The notes beneath the pieces are model-generated. The model did no database searches, had not been told where the DNA came from, and saw nothing but the letters and a program-made list of their open reading frames with translations. A program made the position numbers and the translations under genes. Positions 18,113 to 27,357 of a stretch of 64,000 nt of DNA are shown here, one piece after another; positions within the stretch are counted from its first letter, which is position 1, and each line of letters opens with the position of its first letter. This stretch comes from Phycisphaerae bacterium (lineage in GTDB: Bacteria; Planctomycetota; Phycisphaerae; FEN-1346; JAACEH01), in contig JAAYDY010000079.1 of the NCBI GenBank assembly GCA_012729015.1, positions 44,500 to 108,499 of the forward strand, written 5' to 3'.

Positions 18113-20131
18113 CTACCTGGCCGCCTCCCAGCCGCTGTACTCGACCTCGAAATAGAGCTGGTCGTGCGGCATGGCAAGGATCTTCTCGAGCTTGAACTGC
18201 TTGCCGCCGATGGGCAGCCGGACGCGGATCGGGGTGGCCCCGGCCGCGACGGCTTGCCGGTCGGCCCGCTGGTCGGCTGCCTGCTGCAACTGCTGAGCCT
18301 CGGCGGCCGGATTGACGGCCACCACGTGGACGCCGCGATCGACCGACAGGGTCGTGAAGTCGTCCACGATCGCCAGCGGCCCGGAGAAGCCGCTCTTGCC
18401 CCAGCCGACCGTGTAGCGTCCCTCGGCGGGCAGGTAGTAGGTGAACATGACATGCATGACCGGCACGGCACAGGTCGGCAGCGTCACGCGGAGCGTTCCC
18501 TTGGCCGGGGCCGTCGTCTCGGGAGTCTCGACGTAAACGATTTCGACGGGGAACGCCGTCAGTTCGCGGCTGTCGGCCGAGCTGCGCACCAGCGGCACGA
18601 GCACCTGGCCCTGGGTGTCCCTGGCCGGCGAGACCGTGTTGCCGGCGACGGAAACCGACCAGAGGTCGGCCTTCTCGGGCATCGACAGGCGGAGGAACTG
18701 GTTGCGGTTGTTGCGGACGCTGTAGACGACCTTGGTCATGCGGCGGCCGTCGTTGAGCTGCATCGACGTGAAGGCGGCGCTGTCGACCAGGGTCATCAGC
18801 ACCGAGACCTCGTCGTGCCGGCGAATTACGAGCGGGATGGTGAACGCATCGGCGGCGTAACGGAACGCCAGCAGCACGGGCTGGTTGGTCATGGCGACGA
18901 TGTCGGCGGGCAATTGCCGGGCGTCGATGCTGGTGGCGCCCTGGAGTTCGCCGGCGGCGATTTCGACGTTGGCCATGGCGATCACGCCGACGAATCCCTT
19001 CTCGCGCTCCACGCCCGTGGCGCGGACGACGGGCACGGTCGCCCCGTCGGTCGTCGCCAGTTCGTAGGCGAGCCGCAGCGTGTAGGACCCGAGGACCTCG
19101 CGTCCGAGAACCACCTGGAGTTCGCCCTGGCCGGTTTCACGCCAGTCCTGGACGTTGGGCCCTGTGACCGTGAGAATGCGAGCCCCGGTCGGGACCGCGA
19201 GCTTCAGTTCGCGAATGCCGGCGTGCAGGATGTTCACGTTGACGGTTTCCTGGCACAGCAGCACGCCGTCGGCCACGGCCACCAGGGTGTGCGTCTCGGC
19301 GTAAAGCTTCGGCGGCACGTCCTCGGCCTTCGGCAGCGCCCGCTCCCACGAAATGGCCAGGGGCGTTCCCGCCGGCACCGCGGCCGCGGTCTTGGTCTTG
19401 CCGTCGGAGGGCCTGCTGACCAGCGACTGAGCGCCGGCAACCTTGACGTCCACGCCCTGGCTGTCGATTTCAAGGTCCAGAAGGCTCGATCCGCCCTCGA
19501 CGCGCTGGAAGCTGACGTGGTTGACGCCGGCCTCCTTCTGGACGGTGACGGCGAAAGGAACGGTCACGGTCATCGACCCGCTCTGGTCGGTAAGCAGCTC
19601 ATAAACGCCGCCGGTGGCGTTGAGGCACGCCCCCTGCGGCAATGTCGCCTCGCCAACCAGGGCAACCGAGATCGGCAGCAGCGGAATGCGCTTCCAGCCC
19701 TTCTTGCGGAGCACGTTGATGTCGGCCTTGAGCACGAGCTGCGCTCCGTCGTCGGTCAACGTGCCTGAGTACTCGCTCCGCGTGATGACGTAGTCGGTCG
19801 GCGGCGCGCCGCCCTCATCCTTCTCGCGGATCGACCAGTTCAGCAGCGACTTGAACTGTTCCCATGGCAGATCGACCGTGGTGCCGCCCTCGAGGCGGAT
19901 GTCCACGCCCAGCAGCGAGCGGACCTCGTCCCAGGGAATGGTAATCACCTGCTGCCCCTTCTTGTCGGGGTCGTAGCCGGTGATCTTGATGAACTCCTCC
20001 CAGGTGAGGACCACTTTGCTGCCGTCGGTGCGTCCGGCGGGGACGTCGTTGGCCTGGTCCTGCGCCATGACCGCCAGGGGCATGGCCGCCGCCAGCAGCC
20101 CCGCTGCCGCGATAAGGGTCGTTGATCTCAT
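18113..20131 (-). CDS. Secreted 672-residue protein of unknown function, partner of the VWA protein
   Basis: Starts with a clear signal peptide (MRSTTLIAAAGLLAAAMPLA...AQ). The rest is predicted largely as beta structure without membrane helices. It contains repeated stretches of the type SVALVGEATLP, VTGPNVQDWRETG and RNNRNQFLRLSMPE, which also occur in the N-terminal half of the upstream VWA protein (VTGPDIRDVRV, VRNRTRQFLEVALP). The two proteins therefore share a diverged common region. The ATG at 20131 overlaps the upstream stop (ATGA) and has an AGGAG site, so synthesis is coupled. Probably periplasmic or cell-surface. Function unknown. Confidence 0.75.
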   Translation of the reverse strand: MRSTTLIAAAGLLAAAMPLAVMAQDQANDVPAGRTDGSKVVLTWEEFIKITGYDPDKKGQQVITIPWDEVRSLLGVDIRLEGGTTVDLPWEQFKSLLNWSIREKDEGGAPPTDYVITRSEYSGTLTDDGAQLVLKADINVLRKKGWKRIPLLPISVALVGEATLPQGACLNATGGVYELLTDQSGSMTVTVPFAVTVQKEAGVNHVSFQRVEGGSSLLDLEIDSQGVDVKVAGAQSLVSRPSDGKTKTAAAVPAGTPLAISWERALPKAEDVPPKLYAETHTLVAVADGVLLCQETVNVNILHAGIRELKLAVPTGARILTVTGPNVQDWRETGQGELQVVLGREVLGSYTLRLAYELATTDGATVPVVRATGVEREKGFVGVIAMANVEIAAGELQGATSIDARQLPADIVAMTNQPVLLAFRYAADAFTIPLVIRRHDEVSVLMTLVDSAAFTSMQLNDGRRMTKVVYSVRNNRNQFLRLSMPEKADLWSVSVAGNTVSPARDTQGQVLVPLVRSSADSRELTAFPVEIVYVETPETTAPAKGTLRVTLPTCAVPVMHVMFTYYLPAEGRYTVGWGKSGFSGPLAIVDDFTTLSVDRGVHVVAVNPAAEAQQLQQAADQRADRQAVAAGATPIRVRLPIGGKQFKLEKILAMPHDQLYFEVEYSGWEAAR

Positions 20132-23100
20132 TCCGTCGCTCCTTTCCAAACGTAGTCGCAGTGGATGACGAGCCGGTCGGTGGGCTTGACCAGCCGTTTC
20201 TCGAACTTGACGAGGCGTCCCACGCGGGGCACCTCGATGGTCTGCGGCACCTCGGCAAAGCGGAGGTCGTCCAGTTCGACCTTCTCGGTCCAGTGCCTCA
20301 TGCGCCCGGCCCGGACGGCCGTGAGGAAACGGCCGTTGTCGATCAGGACGTACTTCCCGTGCGGCAGATCGACCGCGTTACCGTTGATGTCGAGGCGGTT
20401 GAAGCTCTCGCCGCCGAAGGCGACGTTGCCGGTCCAGTCGTTGGCGAAACGGGCATCCGTTCCGACGATGGTTTCCTGGAGCCGCTCGTTGTTGTCCACG
20501 AGGCGGCCCTCGACGCTCCGGCGGGCGTCCAGCTCCAGCAGCGTCCGCAACTGGGCCTCGTCGATGGTGCCCAGGACGACGCCATTGGCCCCCTCGGACA
20601 AGGCAATGCCGAGACCCGCGGCCTCGGCGGCAGGAACGTTGAGGTTGATGCTGTTGACAGGCACTATCTGGCCGAGGTTCGAGGCAGCCTTGGCGGCAAG
20701 GAGGCCCGAGAGGTCTTCGGGCGGCGGCACGGGCGCCTCCGCCACGGCGGGCGGCCCCTCCTCCATGAAGTCGAGGTCATCCTCGCCGATGTACTTGTAC
20801 GTGCCGCCGTGGCGATGGGCGATGTCCATCAGGGTGGCCTCGCCCGCGGTGTAGAGGAAGCACACAGTGTTGACCGTCGTGGCATGGTCGGCGTTCAGGC
20901 GGTCAAGCGTCTCGACGGCGTCGCGGCTCATTTCGCCATCGCTCAGAAGGAATACCGCCTGCGGCTTGGAGATCCAGGCGTTGCGAAAAGCGTGAGCTTC
21001 GTCGCTTTGCCCGAGCGGCACCAGGGCGTCAATGTAGTCGTACGCGGCCTGTTTGTTGGACTCGGTGGCGGGAACGGCCTCGCCGCCGGCGAAAGGACTG
21101 CCGGAAGCCGTGGGTACGATGGAGAACTGCTGATTGGGCGTGAGCCGCGCGATCGCGTGCTTCAACTCGCATTTGACGTAGAAGATGCTGTCGGTCATGG
21201 AACCGCTGGTGTCCACGACGAAGGCGACGGACGTGGCGGTCGAGCCGACGCCGAAGAACGACGTGCCGCCGCCCGCGATGCCGCCCGTGGAGTACCCGCC
21301 ACCCCCGACGCCGACGACATCGAAGTTGATGATCTCGTCGGTTGCCCCTTCATCCCACGACTCGTTGTGACGGCGCGTGCCGGGGTCCGGCACAGGCTGG
21401 TTGGGCATTTTGAACGCAAAGGACGAACTCCTGGCGGGCTGGTGGCCGCTGTCCGTTGGCGGGAGCGGCGCGTTGCCCTTGAGGGCCCAGTCGTAGTTGC
21501 GACCAATGAACTCCTGGAACTGCTTGTCGTTGTCGTCAAAGGCGGCAGCCGGCGTGCGGCTCTCGGTGGCGAAAAGCGAGCCTGTGGTCGGGATGTCGCC
21601 GGCCGTCGGGCCACGCTCGTCGAAGAAGATGCCATCGCCGGAAGAGGTGGCGGCAGGCTTCTCGGGCTGGACGATGACGCCTTTGGCCCGCTGAGTGATG
21701 ATGTTGCTGCTGATCTCGACCTGGGGCGCCTGGGAGGCCCGGAGGTTGTCCAGGAGCGTCTTGACCTGCCGCTGCTCGGCTTCTGCGCCGGAGACGATCA
21801 GCCTGTCGCCGTAAACACGAACCGTGGTCTGCCCGGCCTGCCCTGGCGCTTGTGCGGGCGCATCGGCCGCGACGGCAGCCGCGCCGATCAGGTCGGTGAC
21901 GAGCCGCGCCGCCTGCTCCGCGTCGCCCTCGACGCGATAGGACCTCGTGGAGCGCGGCTGCCGTCCTTTGGATGCCGTGAGTTGCATTCGCGGAGCCGTG
22001 GCGCCGAAGTCGGGAGCGGGAGCGTCGGAATCCTCGTCGTAGCGACCTACCTCTGGGACAGTCCCCGTGGGCTTCGGCGGCACCGGCCCGCCGGGGATGT
22101 CCTCATCGAAAAGCCAGCTATCCTTGGCGATGCCAATACCCTCCCGCCGCCGTTCAGCCAACCGCTCCCATTGCTTCTCGTCGGGGTACCGGTAGATCTC
22201 CGTAAACGGAGCGGCCGATTCCTCGGCATCCTGACGAGACCGGGGGGCGGCACTTGCGGAGGAACCCGAAGCTCTCCTGCCCTCTGTGCGTTTTTCGAGA
22301 GACTTGTCGAGAGCATGAAGGTAGGCTGCGTCATCGCGGAGACGGCGGGCTCTCTCGTTCTGAGGATCGATGTCCAGAAGTCTGTCGAGTGCCTGGGCCG
22401 ACTTGTCGTACTCTCGCGAATTCATGTATCGCATGGACAGTTGCCAGAGCCGATCCTTCTCGTCCTGGCCTCCGCTCTGTGCCTTGGCCACTTTGAGGGT
22501 CAGTTCCTCAAGCTCCTTTCTGATTCTGTCGCCCCAGCCGACGTCGCTATCCCAGAGGACACCGTTGGCGATGCCCATGCCAGGACCTTGGACCTGGGCG
22601 CTCCTGCTCAATCCGCGTACCGCATCGAGAGCGTCCTTGTAGCGTCCCTCGGACTTCAGTTGCTCGACACGAGCCCACTGGTCGGCCATTTCGGCGGCAG
22701 CCCGGCGGTCGGCCTCGGCCAACTGCTCGGTGGCGTCCCGCAGGAGGGCTTCCTGCTCGCGCTGAGACTCGCCGCGAGCCACAAGCTGGCTGCCCAGGGC
22801 CTTGGCCGCACGGAACTGCTCGGCGGCCTCGGTCTTCTTGCCCGATGCGGACAGGCGGCGCCCCTGTTCGAGGAATTGCCGCTGCTGCTCAACATACCCC
22901 AGGTTGCTTGCAGCCACGTCCTCCTTGATCTGCTTCAGGGCCGCCTTCTGGGAGGCCTTCGACACGTCGGCGGCGCCGGAAACCATCGGATTGGCCAGGT
23001 AGAGCCGAGCGTTGGCGGCCTCGACCGACTCGGGCGCCATGGCGGAGACGTTGCGAAAGGCCTCGGCGGCCTGGGCATACTCGCCGCGGTCATAGAAGTC

Positions 23101-24954
23101 CTTGCCGGCGCGGTAGTAGTTTCTGGCCAGAAGCTGCTGCCGGGCGGGGTCGGGCTCGTACCCAACGGCGGCTTCGGCCACGATGGGTTCCAGGTCAGCC
23201 ACGGCGAACGGTCTCGGCCCCATGCCGGTCGGGTCGAATGCCTTTGCCTTCTCGCCGCGGCCGTAGCCGAGGGTGGCCGAGGCGGTCTTGTCGGCGTATT
23301 CGTCCACGCGCTCGAGCGGACCGGACCAGTGCGGACGGGAGAGATTCTCGGGCGTGTAGACCTCGGCCCAGGCGTAGGCGATGGGCAGGTCGATCTGCGG
23401 CACGGGCAGCGTCATCTGCGTTCGCCCGCGGCCCTGTGCGAGGCGGTCGATGCGATAGAGGCAGACGATCTCGACCGGAAAGCTGATGAGCCCTTCCACA
23501 CTGACGGTGGAACGTTCCAGGGGCAACAGATAGACGTCGGGCCGGCCGGGGACGAGCGACATGGGGCGCGGCTGCTCGTTCACGCGCACAGCCAGGACGA
23601 CGGCGCCGGGCGGCAGGGCGACTTCGAGAAACTGCCTCGTGCGGTTACGGACCTGGATGGAGGCCTTGCACATGACCGTGCCGTCGCCGCGGAGGGCGAG
23701 TTGCCAGTGAGCGGTATCGGCCAGGGTTTCGCGCAGGGCGTAGGCGGCAAGGTCCACCACGTCCACGTCGGCGTTGAAGCTGCGCCCGGCGATGCGATAG
23801 GCCAGGATCGCCTTGCCGGGGAGAATGGCCGAGGCGTCGGGGCCGATGTCGGCCAGGGCCAGCGGCTCCAAGCCGGCGACGGACTCGGGAACCACTTCGC
23901 AACCGCCGGCGGTGCTGGTCAGAACCAGCGTGCCGCCGGTCCAATGGCCGTCGCGAATGGCCGGCTGGGCAAGGTTCTGGAGTCCCCCCTGGCGGGTCGT
24001 CATCTCGCAGCGAACCTGTAGCCGCGTGGCGCCGGAGAGTTTCTGTCGCAGCACCACGTGGGCAGCGCCGCCGGCCACGCGAACGTCGCGAATGTCGGGG
24101 CCGGTCACGGTCACCCGGTCGGCGGTCGGAGGCAGGAGCAGGTCGAACTGGTCGCTGGCGCCGTCGGCGACGGTCACGACGAGGTCGGCGACGAGTTGCT
24201 GGGAGGAGGCGTCGAAGTTCCAGGCGGCGTCACCGCGAAGCTCGTATCGGGGCGGGCGCTCGTATGCGGGCCTTGGGCGTTCGCAGAGGACATCGACCGC
24301 CGAGCCGGGCACCAGGGGCAAGCGTCCGTGGGTGCCTGCGGCCGCGGAGCCCGTCAGGCGGCCGACGGCTCCGGCGGCGCTGACCTCCCAGGCTTGCGGC
24401 GAATCGAATTGCAGGAGATTCCGTACGGCAGGCTGCACGGCGACGCTCCACCGTCGTCCGTCGCTGTCGGCCGACGGAAGTGTGGTCTCGGCAACCACTT
24501 CCACGCGTCCCGGCGCGTCCGGCGAGAAGCACAGCCACCCGTCCAACGGCACCAGATCCGCAGGCTTGCCATTGACAAGCGTTTGTCGCCACGGCATCGC
24601 GGCCGACAGCAGCGGAAGGTTGCGGCACCCCTTGGGGCGAAGCACGTCGAGGCGCAACGTAAGTGTAAGCGTCGGTTGGCCTTCGGATGGCACGGAGAGC
24701 CGGCACTCGGACAGTTCGCGGATGCAGTCCACCGGCGGCTGGGGGAGCTGGCCGGCTTCCTCGGCCACGCGGCGCAGCCACTGGCGATAGAAATCGAGGG
24801 GAACCTGGAAGTGTGCGTCTTCGAGGAACTGGGAGCGGTCGAGGAGCCGGCGCACGATGGCCTCGCGAGCCGCGCCTTCGGCGGGCTCGTCGGCGCAGAC
24901 GGCCATAGCCGTCAGCAGCGTCAGTGCCGCTCCTGCAAACAGTGCCCTTTTCAC
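20128..24954 (-). CDS. Giant secreted VWA/TPR protein (1608 residues)
   Basis: Begins with a GTG codon and a signal peptide (MKRALFAGAALTLLTAMAVCA). Residues about 30-580 are beta-rich and resemble the downstream partner protein. TPR-like helices lie near 605-640 and 840-880. A segment near 1035-1085 (RLIVSGAEAEQRQVKTLLDNL) looks like a secretin N-domain. A Gly-rich linker (GVGGGGYSTGGIAGGG) precedes a von Willebrand A domain with the MIDAS motif DTSGSMTDS at Asp1248 and LLSDGEMS further on. The final 200 residues resemble Planctomycete VWA proteins. Probably a surface or periplasmic scaffold; the ligand is unknown. Confidence 0.85.
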   Translation of the reverse strand: MKRALFAGAALTLLTAMAVCADEPAEGAAREAIVRRLLDRSQFLEDAHFQVPLDFYRQWLRRVAEEAGQLPQPPVDCIRELSECRLSVPSEGQPTLTLTLRLDVLRPKGCRNLPLLSAAMPWRQTLVNGKPADLVPLDGWLCFSPDAPGRVEVVAETTLPSADSDGRRWSVAVQPAVRNLLQFDSPQAWEVSAAGAVGRLTGSAAAGTHGRLPLVPGSAVDVLCERPRPAYERPPRYELRGDAAWNFDASSQQLVADLVVTVADGASDQFDLLLPPTADRVTVTGPDIRDVRVAGGAAHVVLRQKLSGATRLQVRCEMTTRQGGLQNLAQPAIRDGHWTGGTLVLTSTAGGCEVVPESVAGLEPLALADIGPDASAILPGKAILAYRIAGRSFNADVDVVDLAAYALRETLADTAHWQLALRGDGTVMCKASIQVRNRTRQFLEVALPPGAVVLAVRVNEQPRPMSLVPGRPDVYLLPLERSTVSVEGLISFPVEIVCLYRIDRLAQGRGRTQMTLPVPQIDLPIAYAWAEVYTPENLSRPHWSGPLERVDEYADKTASATLGYGRGEKAKAFDPTGMGPRPFAVADLEPIVAEAAVGYEPDPARQQLLARNYYRAGKDFYDRGEYAQAAEAFRNVSAMAPESVEAANARLYLANPMVSGAADVSKASQKAALKQIKEDVAASNLGYVEQQRQFLEQGRRLSASGKKTEAAEQFRAAKALGSQLVARGESQREQEALLRDATEQLAEADRRAAAEMADQWARVEQLKSEGRYKDALDAVRGLSRSAQVQGPGMGIANGVLWDSDVGWGDRIRKELEELTLKVAKAQSGGQDEKDRLWQLSMRYMNSREYDKSAQALDRLLDIDPQNERARRLRDDAAYLHALDKSLEKRTEGRRASGSSASAAPRSRQDAEESAAPFTEIYRYPDEKQWERLAERRREGIGIAKDSWLFDEDIPGGPVPPKPTGTVPEVGRYDEDSDAPAPDFGATAPRMQLTASKGRQPRSTRSYRVEGDAEQAARLVTDLIGAAAVAADAPAQAPGQAGQTTVRVYGDRLIVSGAEAEQRQVKTLLDNLRASQAPQVEISSNIITQRAKGVIVQPEKPAATSSGDGIFFDERGPTAGDIPTTGSLFATESRTPAAAFDDNDKQFQEFIGRNYDWALKGNAPLPPTDSGHQPARSSSFAFKMPNQPVPDPGTRRHNESWDEGATDEIINFDVVGVGGGGYSTGGIAGGGTSFFGVGSTATSVAFVVDTSGSMTDSIFYVKCELKHAIARLTPNQQFSIVPTASGSPFAGGEAVPATESNKQAAYDYIDALVPLGQSDEAHAFRNAWISKPQAVFLLSDGEMSRDAVETLDRLNADHATTVNTVCFLYTAGEATLMDIAHRHGGTYKYIGEDDLDFMEEGPPAVAEAPVPPPEDLSGLLAAKAASNLGQIVPVNSINLNVPAAEAAGLGIALSEGANGVVLGTIDEAQLRTLLELDARRSVEGRLVDNNERLQETIVGTDARFANDWTGNVAFGGESFNRLDINGNAVDLPHGKYVLIDNGRFLTAVRAGRMRHWTEKVELDDLRFAEVPQTIEVPRVGRLVKFEKRLVKPTDRLVIHCDYVWKGATE

Positions 24955-25089
24955 TCAGTCACCCAGACGCCCACGGCGGTGCGGCAGCGTGTGCCCCTTG
25001 CCCGAAGAACCGCAAACCATCCAATGCTACTGATATTGGACGCAGCGGTGACGGCGAAGGTTTCAGGAATTCGAAGAAAAAGAACCCGC

Positions 25090-25118
25090 GTGGGTCCGGG
25101 GGACCCACCCTACCCCTG
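25090..25118. repeat. GTGGGTCC palindrome, copy 1
   Basis: The palindrome GTGGGTCC-GGG-GGACCCAC is followed by CCTACCC. The same sequence recurs at 25991-26018, so the two copies bracket the hypothetical gene at 25134-25859. Dispersed REP-like repeat. Confidence 0.8.
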
Positions 25119-25133
25119 TTTGGCGCGCGATAT

Positions 25134-25859
25134 TCAGGGCCTGACTGCGGCTGGGCGGCGTGAATCGCAGACGGCTTGCAGAAACTCCATGACATCCTCT
25201 GGCCTCAATTCAAGCACCATCTTGCCTCCGCTAAGCTTCATCAGTGCTGGGTCGCGGTGGTCCAGGTAGTCAAGAATAACGGTTATCTTCGTCGTGCGAT
25301 GGGCTTCTGCAACCTGTGGGATTCTAATCGACCACCCTTCCGAGGCAACCACGCAGACCTGCAACTCGGGGATAACACCGTCGCGGGTTGCGTGTTCGAA
25401 ACTCATTCTCGCAAAGGCTTTCAGCAAAGGCTCGGCATCATGATAGTCTTGGGGGGACCACTGCCCCTGGCTGGACCAACCGCGACCAGAGAACATCTGC
25501 CAGAGTTCAGCCAGTTCCTCCTCAAGGCCGGAGAACCCTTGGGACAGAAGGATGCCTCTGGCAAGATCACAGACTCGACGTGGCTGGCCCGAATCAGGGG
25601 AAAGCGTTCCGACCAGGGCCTTGGCCTGGGCGGACAGGTGCAAATCGTCGGTCAGGATTCGCGTGTCCTTGAGCCGCTCGCTGAACCAACCCATGTCCTT
25701 ACCATCAGGGCTCTGTGTGCGGGCGGCCATCTCATTGATGGTCTCCGTCACGCCCAGCGCAGCCGGCACGTCGTGTGTGCGGCGAACAAACCAAAGAGTC
25801 AGCCCGACCCCGGCAAGGATCACAGAAAACAGGATCGCAGTCGCATAGCGGCGTTTCAC
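25134..25859 (-). CDS. Membrane-anchored hypothetical protein
   Basis: About 241 residues from a GTG at 25859 next to CCAGGAGGG; an ATG at 25895 is also in frame but has no ribosome site. A single N-terminal membrane helix (ATAILFSVILAGVGLTLWFV) is followed by a soluble, presumably periplasmic domain that I do not recognise. A near-repeat of the same palindrome lies on each side (25090-25118 and 25991-26018). No neighbours suggest a role. Confidence 0.6.
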   Translation of the reverse strand: MKRRYATAILFSVILAGVGLTLWFVRRTHDVPAALGVTETINEMAARTQSPDGKDMGWFSERLKDTRILTDDLHLSAQAKALVGTLSPDSGQPRRVCDLARGILLSQGFSGLEEELAELWQMFSGRGWSSQGQWSPQDYHDAEPLLKAFARMSFEHATRDGVIPELQVCVVASEGWSIRIPQVAEAHRTTKITVILDYLDHRDPALMKLSGGKMVLELRPEDVMEFLQAVCDSRRPAAVRP

Positions 25860-25990
25860 ACGACCCTCCTGGAAGTCAATGGTCTCAACTCTCATGGCAT
25901 CAGGATGATTCTACCCAGTCGCTGGCTGTGCTCCAACTCCGATTCCCACGTTGCATAGGCTGTCCCCGCCAAGGAGTCAACAGCATCCGC

Positions 25991-26018
25991 GTGGGTCCGG
26001 GGGACCCACCCTACCCTG
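25991..26018. repeat. GTGGGTCC palindrome, copy 2
   Basis: Second copy of GTGGGTCC-GGG-GGACCCAC plus CCTACCC, in the same orientation as copy 1. Confidence 0.8.
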
Positions 26019-26141
26019 TCGGCGGCAGGATGTTGGTGCTTGCAGGCCGCAGGCGTGTGTCCCATAATGCGTCGCACGGCGGGCCGCGGCGGTCGGGCGG
26101 CCGCGGGACGGTCGGATTGACGAGAAAGAGAGGGTACCGGG

Positions 26142-27317
26142 ATGAAGTGTGTGCGTGTGGGCATCGTCGGGGTGGGGATGGCGGGGAGATACCACATCGA
26201 GTGCCTTCGCCGGGTCCACGGTGTGAAGGTGGACGTGGTGGGCGTGACCAGCCGCCGCCAGGAGAGCCGCGAAGCGTTCGCCGCCGAGTACGGCGTGAGG
26301 GCGTTTGACACGGTCGAGGCGCTGATCGAGCAGGTGGACCTGCTGGACGTGTGTTCGCCGCCGCTGGCGCACGAGGCGAACATCGTGGCGGCGGCACGGG
26401 CCGGCAAGCATGTCGTGTGCGAGAAGCCGCTGACGGGCTACTTCGGCCCGTCGGGCGACAAGGCGTTCCGCGGCAACCGCGCCGCCAAGGAGCCGATGCT
26501 GGCGGCGGTGCGGGAGAGCATGGCGCGGATTCGCGAGGCGGTGGAGTCGGCAGGCGTGGTGTTCGGCTACGCGGAGAACTTCGTGTACGCCCCGGCCGTG
26601 CAGAAAGAGGCGGAGGTGATCCGCGAGAGCGGCGCGCAGGTGCTGCGGATGCTGGGCGAGGAGTCGCACAGCGGGTCGCATTCGCCGGATTACGGCATCT
26701 GGAACCGCGCGGGGGGCGGATCGCTGGTCGGCAAGGGGTGCCATCCGCTGACGGCGCTGCTGTACCTGAAGCGCGTGGAGGGCGAGGCCCGCGGAGGCAA
26801 GCCCATCCGGCCGGCGGCCGTGAGCGGACGGACGCACGAACTGACGCGAATCCGGGGGTATCGCGATGCGGGGTTCCTGCGGACGGACTACCACGACATC
26901 GAGGACTACGGCTGGATGCACGTGGTGTTCGAGGACGGGACGGTGGGTGACGTAGTGACGGGCGAAACGACGCTGGGCGGCATTTACGACTACGTGGAGG
27001 TGTTCGCCAACAACCACCGCGCGCGGTGCCGGTTGAATCCGGTGAGCATGCTCGATGCGTACAATCCGAAGCACGAGCAGATGGCCGACCTGTACTTCGT
27101 CGAGAAGATCACGACGAACGAGGGCTGGATGCCGACGTCGGCCAACGAGGATTACACGATGGGATACCAGGACGAGGCGCAAGACTTTGTGACGTGCGCC
27201 GCCGAGGGACGCCAACCGATCTGCGACCTGGACCTGGCCATCGACACGATGAACGTCATCTATGCGGCCTATGTGTCCGAGGAGCGCGGCGGGGCGGAGG
27301 TGGCGGTGAGGCAGTAA
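26142..27317 (+). CDS. Gfo/Idh/MocA-family oxidoreductase
   Basis: NAD(P)-dependent dehydrogenase, probably acting on a sugar, inositol or amino-sugar derivative. The 391-residue product has the Rossmann motif GIVGVGMAGRYHIE near the N-terminus and the family EKP motif in VVCEKPLTGYFG. The C-terminal alpha/beta domain includes GGGSLVGKGCHPLTALLYL, whose His may act in catalysis. The ATG at 26142 follows GAGAGGG. It is first in a plus-strand operon with a GltS-like symporter, a second Gfo/Idh-like gene and mutY. The substrate is not predictable from sequence; amino-acid or opine-like metabolism is possible given the transporter. Confidence 0.9.
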   Translation: MKCVRVGIVGVGMAGRYHIECLRRVHGVKVDVVGVTSRRQESREAFAAEYGVRAFDTVEALIEQVDLLDVCSPPLAHEANIVAAARAGKHVVCEKPLTGYFGPSGDKAFRGNRAAKEPMLAAVRESMARIREAVESAGVVFGYAENFVYAPAVQKEAEVIRESGAQVLRMLGEESHSGSHSPDYGIWNRAGGGSLVGKGCHPLTALLYLKRVEGEARGGKPIRPAAVSGRTHELTRIRGYRDAGFLRTDYHDIEDYGWMHVVFEDGTVGDVVTGETTLGGIYDYVEVFANNHRARCRLNPVSMLDAYNPKHEQMADLYFVEKITTNEGWMPTSANEDYTMGYQDEAQDFVTCAAEGRQPICDLDLAIDTMNVIYAAYVSEERGGAEVAVRQ

Positions 27318-27357
27318 GGGCGGTGAAGGCCCCCCTGGGAATTGCTGGGAGCGAACC

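Noticed and set aside
20122..24021. Very long plus-strand ORF opposite the VWA gene
   Set aside because: It is the antisense shadow of a gene with a signal peptide and MIDAS motif. High GC makes long shadow frames common. No family features.
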